From positions 11,306,001-11,370,000 of the forward strand of contig CATNEN010000001.1 of NCBI GenBank assembly GCA_950097015.1: 64,000 nucleotides of DNA, written 5' to 3'. The notes under the pieces are model-generated. The model had not been told where the DNA came from. It was given only the letters and a program-made list of their open reading frames with translations, and did not search any database. Of this stretch, positions 48,982 to 60,135 are shown in pieces. The DNA is from Macrostomum hystrix (taxonomy: Eukaryota; Platyhelminthes; Macrostomidae). The stretch's first letter is position 1. Each line of letters starts with the position of its first letter. The translations under genes were made by a program, and so were the position numbers.

Positions 48982-51900
48982 ATGGACGAATGCCAAGGTC
49001 GCACAGCCAGCCTGGAACAACTGCATCACGAAGTTGAGAGTCTGTTCCTGCGCGAATTCGGCTGTAAACCGGATCATGTGGTGTACGCGCCCGGCCGGGT
49101 TAACATCATCGGGGAGCACACCGATTACAATGACGGCTTGGTGCTGCCCATGGCTCTGCCGCTAGTCACTATGATGGCTGGAAAACGGACCGACGCTAAC
49201 ACGGTTGGTTGTGACGACCCAATTAAATGAGTCCTATAGAAATAGATAAATGTCAGCCACAGCCATTAGCCGGGATGGAAATTGTTTGAGGTTGCGCGCA
49301 GCCTATTGACCGAACGCAGCCTTTAACAGTACTTCACTTAACAGTACAGCCAACTACTTCACTTCATGATAGCTCCAAAACAGAATGATAGATTTTCGTG
49401 AAAGTCCACCAAAATTTTCCGCTCTTTACTATGAACTAATCATTGAGAATTTAGCGATTCTCGTCGAAGACCCTGTTGACAAGGACAACTAAAATTGCTA
49501 CAGCAGCTAATTTATGGTTTCTTGTCACTGCTAAATGCAAGCTTTTGCCTATCGCATACCTCTGCGGCATTTCCTAGCACTTATCTTACCTCTTACGATG
49601 GTCAAACAGCGCGAAGTCGTTGTTGACTGCTTCAAGGCCGGGAGATCGGCCAAGGAGTGCATACAGCACCTGCAGGCCATCTACGGCAGCGAAGCCTTGT
49701 CGCGGAGGCAAGTATATCACATATTTGAACAGCTTCGTGAAGGTCACGATGGCTCACGAGGTCACCATCGTGATCCAACTGTTAGGACGCCAGCGAATGT
49801 GGCGATGGTTGAGGAGATGATCAGCGACGACAGGCGCCTCACTGTTAGGGAACTGGCCGACTTGACTGGCATCTCGAAGACAACTGTTGACGAGATTCTG
49901 ACCAAGGATCTGCAGCTGAAGCATGTGTCAGCAAGATGGGTGCCGCACCTTCTGACTGAGGAGAACCGAGCTGAGCGAGTTCGCTGCGCCAAGAACTTCT
50001 ATCGCCTGAAGTGCCTGAAGCGCAGCAATCCCGGCTTCCTTGATAGAGTCACTGCTGATGAGACATGGCTGCACTATGTGACGCCAGGGACCAAGGTTCA
50101 GTCGAAGCAGTGGGTTCCGCGTGCAGCTGCGGCCCCAACGAAAGCGCGGGTGTCGCGCAGTGCCAAGAAGACCATGGCCATTGTGTTCTTCGACTCGAGC
50201 GGGCTGGTGTACACGAATTATGTGCCAAATGGGCTGACGGTCAACAGCCAGTACTACTGCGAGATCCTGGACACTCTTCAAGAGCAAATCAGCCGCAAGA
50301 GGCCGCAGCTGACGCGAAGAGGCTGGTTCCTCCATCATGACAATGCCCGCCCCCATGTGTCAGCGTTGACCCAGTAGTTCCTCGAGAGGCGAGGCATTCA
50401 GACTGTGCCACATCCGCCGTACTCCCCGGACTTGGCCCCATGCGGACTTTCGGCTATTTCCCAAAGTCAAAGCCGCGATCGCTGGCACCCGTTTTGACTC
50501 CAGGCTGCAGGAGGTCAAGAATGCTTCGGAGGGGTCACGACCCCTATGCCTGCGTCTAGCTTCGCAGAGGCCTTCGACAAGTGGCTGGTGAGGTGGGAGC
50601 GGTGTCTGGAGAAAGGTGGCAACTTTGTTGAGAAGTGACTCAAGTTTCGTTTTGTTTGCATGCATTGTTGCTGGGTTATTAAAGCAGTCCTATTTTTGGC
50701 CTACCCTCGTATAAGCCTCTATGGTTAATCTATATTAGCAATACAATTTATAATACAACAATTATAGCCGACAGCTGTTGGTAACTAACATGATTTTGTG
50801 AGCAGAGAAAGTATGCCTATATTGATGGTTTTCGACCATCCATTATCCAGGTAAACGTTGTCACAGGCGGCAAAGATGTCACTGTAAAACTGTTACCAAG
50901 CTCGGCTAAGGACATCTGTGCCAGCTTCTCCGTGCCAGATCCCAAACGAGAGCGTCGCGACGGTGCCGAACGCATCCCGGATGCCGATTGGCCCAACTAT
51001 GTCAAAGGTGTCATCGTTAATTATAAGCGACTTTGCGGCGGATTCAATGCGGCCATTGTCACCACTGTACCGTTGGGTGGCGGTTTGTCTTCGTCTGCCG
51101 CGTTGGAGGTGGCCACCTACACCTTGCTGGAGCAGCTATTCCCAATGGACAGTCCGGCGACGCCGGTGAGTGAGTGTGAGGGAGTGTGAGGAGGGTAGCA
51201 TGGAGTGAGGTGGGTGGCATGGAGTGAGTTGGGTGGCATGGAGTGAGGTGGGTGGCATGGAGTGAGGTGGGTGGCATGGAGTGAGGTGGGTGGCATGGAG
51301 TGAGGTGGGTGGCATGGAGTGAGGTGGGTGGCATGGAGTGAGGTGGGTGGCATGGAGTGAGGTGGGTGGCATGGAATGAGGTAGGTGGCATGGAGTGAGG
51401 CGGGCGGCATGAGCGGGTGTGTTGGAGTAGCGCGGGTGTCTCAGAGTGAGCCAGGTGTATCAGAGTGGGGCGGGTGTCTCAGACTGATTTGACATTGCAG
51501 CAATAACATAGTCTAATAAATTCGCAACCAACCAGGTTGAGAAGGCCCTAGCCTGTCAGGAGGCGGAGCATGTCTACGCAGGTGTGCCCTGCGGCATCAT
51601 GGACCAGTTTGTCAGCGTGATGGCCACCGAGAACCACCTGCTGTGTATTGATTGCGAATCTATGCGCGTCACCCAGGTGCCGCTTCAAAATCCGCACGTT
51701 GTGGTGCTAATTACTAATTCCAATGTGCATCACAACCTGGGCAGCAGCGAGTATCCGGTTAGGCGGCTGCAGTGCGAAGCCGCCAGCAAAGCAATGGGCA
51801 AGCGATCGCTGCGGCTCTGCACAATGGCCGATCTAGATGCTGCGGCCAATATTGATGAGGTGTCGGCTGTCTCTTCAACTTCGGCTGTGTGCTAACTAGC

Positions 51901-52572
51901 AAAAGTTTCCTTGAGATTAGTCTAGTCTGTTCAGTGCGTTTGTTAACACCCTCCAGAATACCAACCTGACTCCAGGACACCCACCTGACTCCAGGACGCC
52001 CACCTCACTCCAGGACGCCCACCTCACTCCAGGACGCCCACCTCACTCCAGGACGCCCACCTCACTCCAGGACGCCCACCAAATTCCAGAACACCCGCTT
52101 CAATACAGAACACCCACCTCAGTTCAGAACACCCATCGTCAGGCTTTATCATTTATATCGTTAAGCCCCAATAATCCCGATCCAACTACCCCAGACAACC
52201 AGACGCCGCGCGCGTCACGTGATCAGCGAAAACGCTCGTGTTCTGCAGGCGATCGAAAGTCTGAAGACCACCGACTTTTGCCGCCTCGGCGCCCTCATGA
52301 ACGAGTCGCACGCCAGTCTACGCGACGATTTCGCCGTCTCCTGTCCGGAGATCGACCAGCTGGTGGACATCGCCCAGAAGCAGCCGGGTGTCTACGGCAG
52401 TCGCATCACAGGGGGCGGCTTCGGTGGCTGCACTGTCACCCTTGTCAAACGGAGCCACGTTGACGAGCTGATGAAAGCAATCTATGAGGGCTACGCTACC
52501 GCTGATAGGAGACCCACTTTCTACGTTTGCAACGCTTCTGGCGGTGCAGGTCTCTATGCCATTGACAAATGA
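48982..52572 (+). CDS. GALK: Galactokinase
   Basis: Four exons: 48982-49203, 50851-51165, 51536-51861, 52203-52572, totalling 1233 nt (410 aa; human GALK1 is 392). The enzyme phosphorylates galactose at C1 with ATP, the first step of the Leloir pathway, in the cytosol. The GHMP-kinase hallmarks are all present: the galactokinase signature [15 protein letters not shown] in exon 1, the phosphate-binding loop [18 protein letters not shown] in exon 2, [11 protein letters not shown] (with the catalytic Asp) and [20 protein letters not shown] in exon 3, and [17 protein letters not shown] in exon 4. The exon 3 donor is the less usual gtcggc, chosen because only this junction restores the RRARHV motif in frame. 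Nothing in the conserved core is missing, so it should be active. Galactokinase fits better than N-acetylgalactosamine kinase (GALK2) on the overall match to GALK1. Confidence 0.96.
49598..50637 (+). mobile_element. Dead mariner transposon in galactokinase intron 1
   Basis: Encodes a mariner-type transposase from the ATG at 49598. An N-terminal helix-turn-helix region ([19 protein letters not shown]) is followed by WVPHLLT. The catalytic domain has the first Asp in TADETWLHY, the second in HHDNARPH, and YSPDLAPC just before the third Asp. Spacing between the second and third Asp is 34 residues, as in DD34D mariners. It is inactive: an in-frame TAG lies at 50375-50377, a frameshift falls next to the third Asp (about 50443), and another occurs near 50530-50555. 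The original C-terminus can still be followed to 50637. I could not identify terminal inverted repeats. Same orientation as the host gene. Confidence 0.93.
51180..51415. repeat. 19-bp minisatellite in galactokinase intron 2
   Basis: About eleven units of gtgggtggcatggagtgag, starting about 15 bp after the donor gtgagtgag. The unit itself contains the donor-like string GGAGTGAGGT. Confidence 0.93.
51960..52135. repeat. 19-bp minisatellite in galactokinase intron 3
   Basis: About nine units built on ctcactccaggacgcccac, decaying towards the 3' end. Confidence 0.9.
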
Positions 52573-53162
52573 TTAACGGATACTTTTTTAGCGAGCGTTG
52601 GACTTCTAAATAGATTACCTAACTTACATCTAGGATGCTATTTCCAGAGTACCTTTTGGGTTGAATATCAAAATGCTTTGATTTTTTAGCTTTAGCACTT
52701 TAAAAAATATTATTTCTGATTACTCAGACTGTCACCTGTACGACACACTGTCACCTGTTAGTAGGTAGGATGCTGGCTCCTTTAATATTGTGCGTTAAAA
52801 TTGTGTTAATAACTTTCATAAGACATTTTCACAAGAAAAATTCTAATTTTTACAACACTGCAACATACAAAAATATTTTACAACACTTATATTGCTACTG
52901 TACGAATGTTTCTCTTAGTATTTTACATTTGCTAATTTAAGCAGATAATTTATTTAAATTTTTTATCTACGATTTTTTTAATTTAAAACAAATCTACAAC
53001 ATTCTTCATTGCTTCATTTCCCACACTGAAAAAAATGTATACGCTTTATGTGGAGCTTGCAAAAGCATGGAAATGTTTATGACCTTTTCAATTAGTTTTT
53101 TATCAAACTTTCAGAGATCAAGAAAGTCAAGAAGGTTTCTAAAAACTCCAAGCAACATACAA
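52573..53162. other. Galactokinase 3' region and 5' flank of the next gene
   Basis: AT-rich. At 53106-53115 the string caaactttcag looks like a splice acceptor 48 bp before the ATG of the ankyrin-cGLR gene. It supports that ATG over the in-frame one at 53067, which would be removed. Confidence 0.5.
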
Positions 53163-56100
53163 ATGGGACAGAAAATCAGCTTTGAGCGAGCTGTAGCAGA
53201 GGGGCTGGAAACCGAAGTTCGAAATCACTTAAAATCAATCAAAAGCAGCTCAAGAAGAGATGGACTGTGTGAAGTGCATTGGCGTCTTGCTGCGAATCAC
53301 CGTCACTGGGAAATTGTGAAACTTCTGGTGCAGACAGTTGCGGACCAAACACTGAGAGATCAGTGCTGCAAGGAGGCTGTGGAATCCGCTGCAAGATTAG
53401 GTCAGTTGGAAGTGGTCAAATTTTTGGTGCCGACAATTGCTGACCAACCACTGAGAGATCAGTGCTGCAAGGAGGCTGCAGAGTTTGCTGCAAACAATGG
53501 TCAGTTGGAAGTGGTCAAATTTTTGGTGCCGACAATTGCCGACCAACCACTGAGAGATCAGTTCTGCAAGGAGGCTGCAGTAATGGGTCAGTTGGAAGTG
53601 GTCAAATTTTTGGTGCGGACAATTGCTGACCAAACACTGAGAGATCAGTGCTGCAAAGAGGCTGCGGAATCTGCTGCAAGATATGGTCAGTGGGAAGTGG
53701 TCAAGTTTTTGGTGCCGACAATCGCTGACCAACCACTGAGAGATCAGTGCTGCAAGGCGGCTGCGGAATCTGCTGCAAGAACGGGTCAGTGGGAAATGGT
53801 CAAATTTTTCTTGGGGACAGATGCCGACCAAGACTTTCGTTATGTCTGTGCAGTCGCGGCTTGCACTCATCTCCGTGAAAATGTCGTAAAGGAACTTGGA
53901 CTTCAGCCCGAGTGGCTCTTCGAGTCCAGCAAAGTCCTCAGCTTCACCGCCTCGATGGCCATTGAGGGCAGGAACGATGTTCTCAGCCAGACTCTGTCTC
54001 GAATGCAGCCAGCTCAGATCACACAGCTGCTCTGTGTCTCCATCTCCCATGGCCATGTCGCACTGGCTCTCACACTCCTCCATGACCAGCGATTCAGCAA
54101 AAAACATGTCGATGTGCCCGACAGCACAGGAGCCACTGCTCTCATGCTGGCAGCTGATGCAGGTCATCACGAGCTCATCGAGAGGCTGGTGGATCTCGGT
54201 GCGTCAGTGCGAGCTGAAGACAGTCAGGGTCGGACAGCTCTGTCGCGAGCTTGTGAGGCGGGTCACGTGCGAGCAGCCAAGACGCTGATGGACAGAGGAG
54301 CGGATGCGAGTCATCGGGACAGTCGGGGCCAGACGTGCGCGCAGGTGGCGGAGCAGCTGGGACATCAGCAGGTGCTGCGGCTGCTGGAGAACAGAACTTC
54401 GAAGTGAGTCCGTTCTCATTTGCAGTGCTGTAAAAGCCTTATTCCTTGCCCAATCTGAACACTAAGACAACTAAAACAACCAAAACCTATATCTTACCCA
54501 ACACATTAGTCTCTTTTCCATTACAAGCACTCTGCCGATCTAGTCATTGCAACTGTGACACTTCATTCTGATCGAGGATTTGATTTCAGTTTTTCTTCTG
54601 AACTTTCAGTGACTTGAGTGCTGAGGAGGTAGCCGGACTCTGCACCGACTCGGGTCTCGTTGAGTGAGTTGCTGATTCTGATTGAGAATTCCCCTCTGCT
54701 GATGAGCTTGAGATGCCAGTCTGAATGCAGCAGCAGCTGGACTCTCAGCTGATCAGCTTGAGATGCCAGTCTGAATGCAGCAGCAGCTGGACTCTCAGCT
54801 GATCAGCTTGAGATGCCAGTCTGTGCAGGTGTACAACCCATCAGCTGACTGAATTCCCCATCATTCCAGGCTCAGAGACGACTCACAGCGGGACAGGCAG
54901 CTCAGTGAGGAACTGCACCGACTGCTCAGCGAGGCGGGATTCACTCAGAAGAGAGCGGAGTGTCAGCAGAGAATGGCTGACTGGCTGCAACTAGTCGCTC
55001 GAGTCCTCACTCAGAACTGGGAGATGCAGATGACAGGCAGCTACGCAGAGGGCTGGGCCAACAGTCTGGTGCAAGTGAACGGCAGGACAGCGGCTGACTC
55101 AGACATTGACTGGACTGTGCTGGTTCAAGGGCAACTGCTGCATCTGGAGGGCACCTGCGACGGAAAAAAGGATGCTTGGAAAGACTGTGAAGCTGCCACG
55201 AAGCTGCGGGTCATGGAGGGTCACGCTCAGGTGGCAGTGGGGTCGGGTGAGTCACACCGGATATTCTTTTTTTTATTATTTTTTTTATCTTTTTACTAGC
55301 GTGCATTAGTATTTCACTGTTAAATTTATCATTTTTATAATTATTTCCCTGTGGTTCACATTTAAGTGCAAGTTGTTTTCCACTACCCTATGATGTACAG
55401 TTTGAACGATGGTTTTGAGCTATTTTGAGCTAGTTTGAACTAAATAATAGTTTTGAGCTATAATATATCATGAGCGAAATAATTATAATTTCTTGATTTC
55501 AAACATAACTACCAATTTCTTATCGATAAATTTTCGCAAAAGTCTGCTCTACTGGTCACCACTCACTGCAGGCAGCCAACCTGCCGTCTCAGCCAAGGCA
55601 TGCGGTGTGCGGCCTGCTCAGGACACGTGCCATGCGATCCAGTGCTGCAGTGGCTTCTGTGAGGACAGAGTCGAGAAGCTGATTGGACACAGCTACACTT
55701 CTGTTCACCTCGTGAGGGCGACCAAACCGAATGAGACCAATGAGCTCAGAGTGAGCTTCAGCTTCCAAGAGAAAGAGGCCATGAGACGGCTGAGCACAGT
55801 CCTGGGACAGCTGTTCTCAATCATCAAGTTCATCTTTAAGCGACATTTGCCACTCACTCTGGACACTCCTGGACTCAAGACCTACCATGCAAAGACTCTG
55901 CTCTTCTTCATGCTGGAGAAGCATGGCACAGACCCGAATGCTGAAGCTTGGCAGTCTCAGAATCTGATCTCACTGCTGAAGGAGTCTCTCGACATGATGC
56001 TGAGCTTCATCGACTCAAGCAGCTCACCCGATGAGTGCATGCCGCACTTCTTCATGCCCGACGCTCCGCTCTACTTCAAGAACGCTGGAATCGGCGGCGA

Positions 56101-56692
56101 CTTCGACAACACAAAGACGAGGGTTCGAGACCGACTGAGAGAGCTGAGAAGCGACATCGGCGGAGTGGTTGAGCAGATGAGGAGACTCGTGAGACCTCTG
56201 CAGTCAGAGAATTTCTACTTTCACCTGTTCACTCTGCTGCCACTGACAGCGCCGCCTGCTGTCACTCAGATTAGGCAAGAATCTGATTATAGTAGTCTTG
56301 AGAAGTCAGCAGACGTGTACAGTGTGGTGCACCATTGTGTTCGCGAGCTGCAGTCAGAGTCTGCAGACAGAGACACCCTGATGAGGCAGCTCAGTCTCCT
56401 GCTTCAGCTGCGGTGGTGCAAGTGCGCCGCCCTGTGCATGACCGCCATGGCGCATCAAATGGATCCTGAAACGGATCTAGAGCGACTCCTTAGAGATAAG
56501 CCTTCGGCAAATCGAAGAAATAGAAAAATTCTTGCCTTGTTATTGTGGCAGTGTGTTTTAGAAAAGGTTTTCATTTTTGTATATACGTTTATGCTTTGTC
56601 ATTTCTTTCTTACATTATGTAAAAAAATAAGTAAAATTATTAAAATCAAAAACGCGCCAAAAATAAATATTTTGTTTTACTTTTTCCCGTAA
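53163..56692 (+). CDS. Ankyrin-repeat / Mab-21 (cGAS-like receptor) fusion protein
   Basis: Four exons: 53163-54403, 54610-54663, 54870-55246, 55572-56692, together 2793 nt (930 aa). The start MGQKISF has Gly2 and Ser6, the N-myristoylation consensus, which suggests membrane attachment. Residues about 50-250 hold six nearly identical 33-aa ankyrin-type units (QLEVVKFLVPTIADQPLRDQ). Residues about 325-410 hold canonical ankyrin repeats (TALMLAADAGHHELIERLVD, RTALSRACEAGH). Exons 3-4 carry a nucleotidyltransferase fold of the Mab-21/cGAS type: Gly488-Ser489 in TGSYAEG, Asp510 and Asp512 in SDIDWTVLV, and a probable third acidic residue, Asp575, in QDTCHAIQC. The helical lobe follows with LRVSFSFQEKE, LKTYHAKTLLFFMLEKHG and PHFFMPDAPLYF. 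Family knowledge: such proteins sense nucleic acids and make cyclic nucleotides; catalytic activity here is inferred. The last 50 residues are hydrophobic and AT-rich, overlap an AATAAA, and may not be true coding sequence. Confidence 0.85.
54695..54830. repeat. 50-bp repeat in ankyrin-cGLR intron 2
   Basis: Two and a half copies of a 50-bp unit starting gatcagcttgagatgccagt. This is the only tandem array in this gene's introns. Confidence 0.9.
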
Positions 56693-57665
56693 AAAAATAA
56701 TACTGTATATAAATATTTTGTTTTATTTTCTACCGTATAAATATTATTCTGTAAAATTTTGCCATTTAAACAAATGTAACATTTTGCTGTGTATATATAG
56801 CCGCAACTTGTGACCAGAAAAGTAAAGTTTTGGTCGAGTGTGTTGAAGTCGTGTATAGTTTGTCTAAAGCGTTTTAAGCGTGTTTTTAAGAAGTGTTCCT
56901 AGTGTCTCGAAGTGTTTTAAGGCAAAGTTCTGAAGCCAAAGTTTGAAGTTTGAAGTGTTGTATTGTGTTATTCAATTTTAAGAGGGAAATATACTCAGAA
57001 CCATACTCAGAATTATACTAAGAATTATACTAAGAATATTACAGAACGGAAACTGCTAAACTCTAATCTCGGGGACGCCTAATTGACTGGAAACGCATAC
57101 AGTTGCCTAATTACCGCTCGTGCAAACATATACGCTACCATATTGAGAAGCTAAAACGGCCCATTTAAGGACCGCCAGTTAAATATCTATTAGATTGAGC
57201 CAGCAGCAGTTAGAAAAGACCTACAACAACTTTGGTGCCATTCAGTGGAATTTTCTTATAAAAGCCAGCATTGTTTAAACACGCCTGGTACAACTTTGGT
57301 GGCATCATTGGGATAAATACATTACAAAGAAATTAGGCCTGTAACAACTTTGGTACAAGCGGTGGGATATAAGTTAAATTTATTAAATAAAGGCCTATAA
57401 CATTCTGTAGATTGTCTTCATCAAACTCTTCAGCCGCGCGAATTCCTGTTTTCGCTAAGGAATCTGTCTTCGAATGGGTATTTGACCAATTAGCTCTCGT
57501 GGACTTTGTTCTATGTTTGTTCAACACAGAAATTAAACTAATATATTCGATTTCGCCGACCATCTCTAGTTAACTTTTCCAGTTCTAACTCGAGCAGGTT
57601 AATACCCTACTTTCATGTGATCTGATTGCTCCTAGCATCGAAGGGAGACGACTTGTTCACAGGCC
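56693..57665. other. Intergenic AT-rich stretch
   Basis: No supported gene. The repeated phrase acaactttggt occurs four times at about 57226-57352 at irregular spacing, suggesting a decayed tandem array. Confidence 0.4.
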
Positions 57666-57667
57666 CA

Positions 57668-58500
57668 TAAGTGCAGTGTGAGTCAGTTCAGTGTGGGTCA
57701 GTGCAGTGTGGGTCAGTGCAGTGTGGGTCAGTGCAGTGCGGGTCAGTGCAGTGTGGGTCAGTGCAGTGTGGGTCAGTGCAGTGCGGGTCAGTGCAGTGTG
57801 GGTCAGTGCAGTGTGGGTCAGTGCAGTGTGGGTCAGTGCAGTGTGGGCCAGTGCAGTGTGGGTCAGTGCAGTGTGGGTCAGTGCAGTGTGGGTCATTGTA
57901 GTGTGGGTCAGTGCAGTGTGGGTCAGTGCAGTGTGGGTCAGTGCAGTGTGGGTCAGTGCAGTGTGGGTCAGTGCAGTGCGGGTCAGTGCAGTGTGGGTCA
58001 GTGCAGTGTGGGTCAGTGCAGTGTGGGTCAGTGCAGTGTGGGTCAGTGCAGTGTGAGTCAGTGCAGTGTGAGTCAGTGCAGTGTGGGTCAGTGCAGTGTG
58101 GGTCAGTGCAGTGCGGGTCAGTGCAGTGTGGGTCAGTGCAGTGTGGGTCAGTGCAGTGTGGGTCAGTGCAGTGTGGGCCAGTGCAGTGTGGGTCAGTGCA
58201 GTGTGGGTCAGTGCAGTGTGGGTCATTGTAGTGTGGGTCAGTGCAGTGTGGGTCAGTGCAGTGTGGGTCAGTGCAGTGTGGGTCAGTGCAGTGCGGGTCA
58301 GTGCAGTGTGGGTCAGTGCAGTGTGGGTCAGTGCAGTGTGGGTCAGTGCAGTGTGAGTCAGTGCAGTGTGAGTCAGTGCAGTGTGGGTCAGTGCAGTGTG
58401 GGTCAGTACAGTGTGGGTCAGTGCAGTGTGGGTCAGTGCAGTGTGGGTCAGTGCAGTGCGGGTCAGTGCAGTGTGGGTCAGTGCAGTGTGGGTCAGTGAG
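57668..58500. repeat. 15-bp minisatellite
   Basis: About 55 units of gtgcagtgtgggtca with rare variants. A longer block (about 57720-58075) is repeated once in the same variant order (about 58110-58460), a higher-order duplication. Frames open on both strands (CSVGQ, QCGSV, THTAL) come from the unit being 15 bp. Confidence 0.95.
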
Positions 58501-59040
58501 TTGTGGCCCGAATTCTTATTTGCCTTTGGTTAACATTTGAGCTGGCTAGCATGTTTCTAACGTGTGTTTTGGAAACTAAATGAAATTATTCTCAAGAGTT
58601 TAATGAACTTCAGAAGTGTGAAGAACTGAAGACTGTAAAAAATTTGTGGATACGCTCATCATGGCTAATCACACTAATCATGGCCATCCTGAATCACTGG
58701 TTTATTTAAGCACATCTTGACTCAAACTCATGAGACTCAAACTCAATATGCAAATATGAGGTGTGAAATACTCTGAAGAAATGCAATAAATTTTGTTTGA
58801 AGTAAACGGTTTGCTCAAATTTTGGAGTCTTGTCAGGCAGCAATTTGCCAATAAACGCTATAAATTGGGTCAGAAATTGTTTCAAAATTAGAATCAAAAG
58901 ATTTTTTGATGATGTTTAATCACTGAGCAAAAAATCTGCCTTTGCCGGTTTTCTTTTATTATAATTATTTAATGGAAAATATCGCTAGGGTTGAAGGCTC
59001 GAGGCGTAAATTTATTGACAGAGGCGCAGTTGAGACTCGT
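58501..59040. other. Intergenic, nothing recognised
   Basis: Unique AT-rich sequence between a minisatellite and a foldback element. Confidence 0.4.
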
Positions 59041-59054
59041 GCCGAGTGCCTTTC

Positions 59055-59257
59055 ACCATAGACAGCCGAAATAAATGTGAAATATGGTATGTATCCCCCT
59101 TGCGGGGGTGTGGTGGCAGAGCCGGCGCACTTAATAACGTTGAGACAATTTTGTTATATTGTCTATGGTCGAGTGAAATAAACCGTTTATTTGCACCGAT
59201 GCAAATAAATGAAATTTACACTGAGATCATAGACATTCGAAGTGGGGGATACATACC
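59055..59257. other. Foldback element with several nested inverted repeats
   Basis: Perfect arms ggtatgtatccccc (59086-59099) and gggggatacatacc (59244-59257). Another pair is accatagaca (59055-59064) and tgtctatggt (59160-59169), with a second copy of catagaca at 59228-59235. There is also a 10-bp hairpin, tttatttgca / tgcaaataaa (59186-59209). It may be a foldback or MITE remnant, or encode a structured RNA. Confidence 0.75.
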
Positions 59258-59477
59258 CTTTACCTCATGAGGCCAGTTTTTCCCCTGCTTTCTATGGAAT
59301 CTGTCAAACTGGGAAATGCAAGATCGCAAATTCAAATATCGTAAATGCAGAGATGTACTAGTGCAGGTTTATACTTGGCCCGCGTCTGCGACTTAAATTC
59401 TTCACTCTACTGTTGTCGCAGCTGTCTACTGCGCAGATTATATATTACCTATAGAATCTGTAGGTAATATAGAATCT

Positions 59478-60135
59478 GTAGGTAATATGTGAGAACAGTG
59501 AGTGTGTAAGAACAGTGAGTGTGTGAGAATAGTGATTATGTGAGAACAGTGAGTGTGTGAGAACAGTGAGTGTGTGAGAACAGTGATTATGTGAGAACAG
59601 TGAGTGTGTGACAACAGTGAGTGTGTGAGAACAGTGAGTGTGTGAGAACAGTGAGTGTGTGAGAACAGTGATTGTGTGAGAACAGTGAGTGTGTGAGAAC
59701 AGTGAGTGTGTGAGAACATTAAGTGTGTGAGAACAGTGAGTGTCTGAGAACAGTGAGTGTCTGAGAACAGTGAGTGTCTGAGAACAGTGAGTGTCTGAGA
59801 ACAGTGAGTGTCTGAGAACAGTGAGTGTCTGAGAACAGTGAGTGTGTGAGAACAGTGAGTGTTTGAGAACAGTGAGTGTGTGAGAACAGTGAGTGTCTGA
59901 GAACAGTGAGTGTCTGAGAACAGTGAGTGTGTGAGAACAGTGAGTGTGTGAGAACAGTGAGTGTGTGAGAACAGTGAGTGTCTGAGAACAGTGAGTGTGT
60001 GAGAACAGTGAGTGTGTGAGAACAGTGAGTGTGTAAGAACAGTGAGTGTGACAGAACAGCGAGTGTGTGAGAACAGTGAGTGTGTGAGAAGAGTGATTAT
60101 TTGAGAACAGTGAGTGTGTGAGAACAGTGAGTGTT
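59478..60135. repeat. 17-bp minisatellite
   Basis: About 38 units of gtgtgagaacagtgagt with a gtctgagaacagtgagt variant clustered in the middle. Open minus-strand frames repeat every 51 bp and are shadows. Confidence 0.95.

Noticed and set aside
53067-53162. Alternative upstream start for the ankyrin-cGLR protein
   Set aside because: An acceptor-like caaactttcag lies between this ATG and the one at 53163. The downstream ATG gives a perfect myristoylation consensus.
57657-58540. CSVGQ/THTAL repeat proteins, keratin-associated-like
   Set aside because: All three plus frames and one minus frame are open solely because of the 15-bp unit. There is no start context and no flanking domain.
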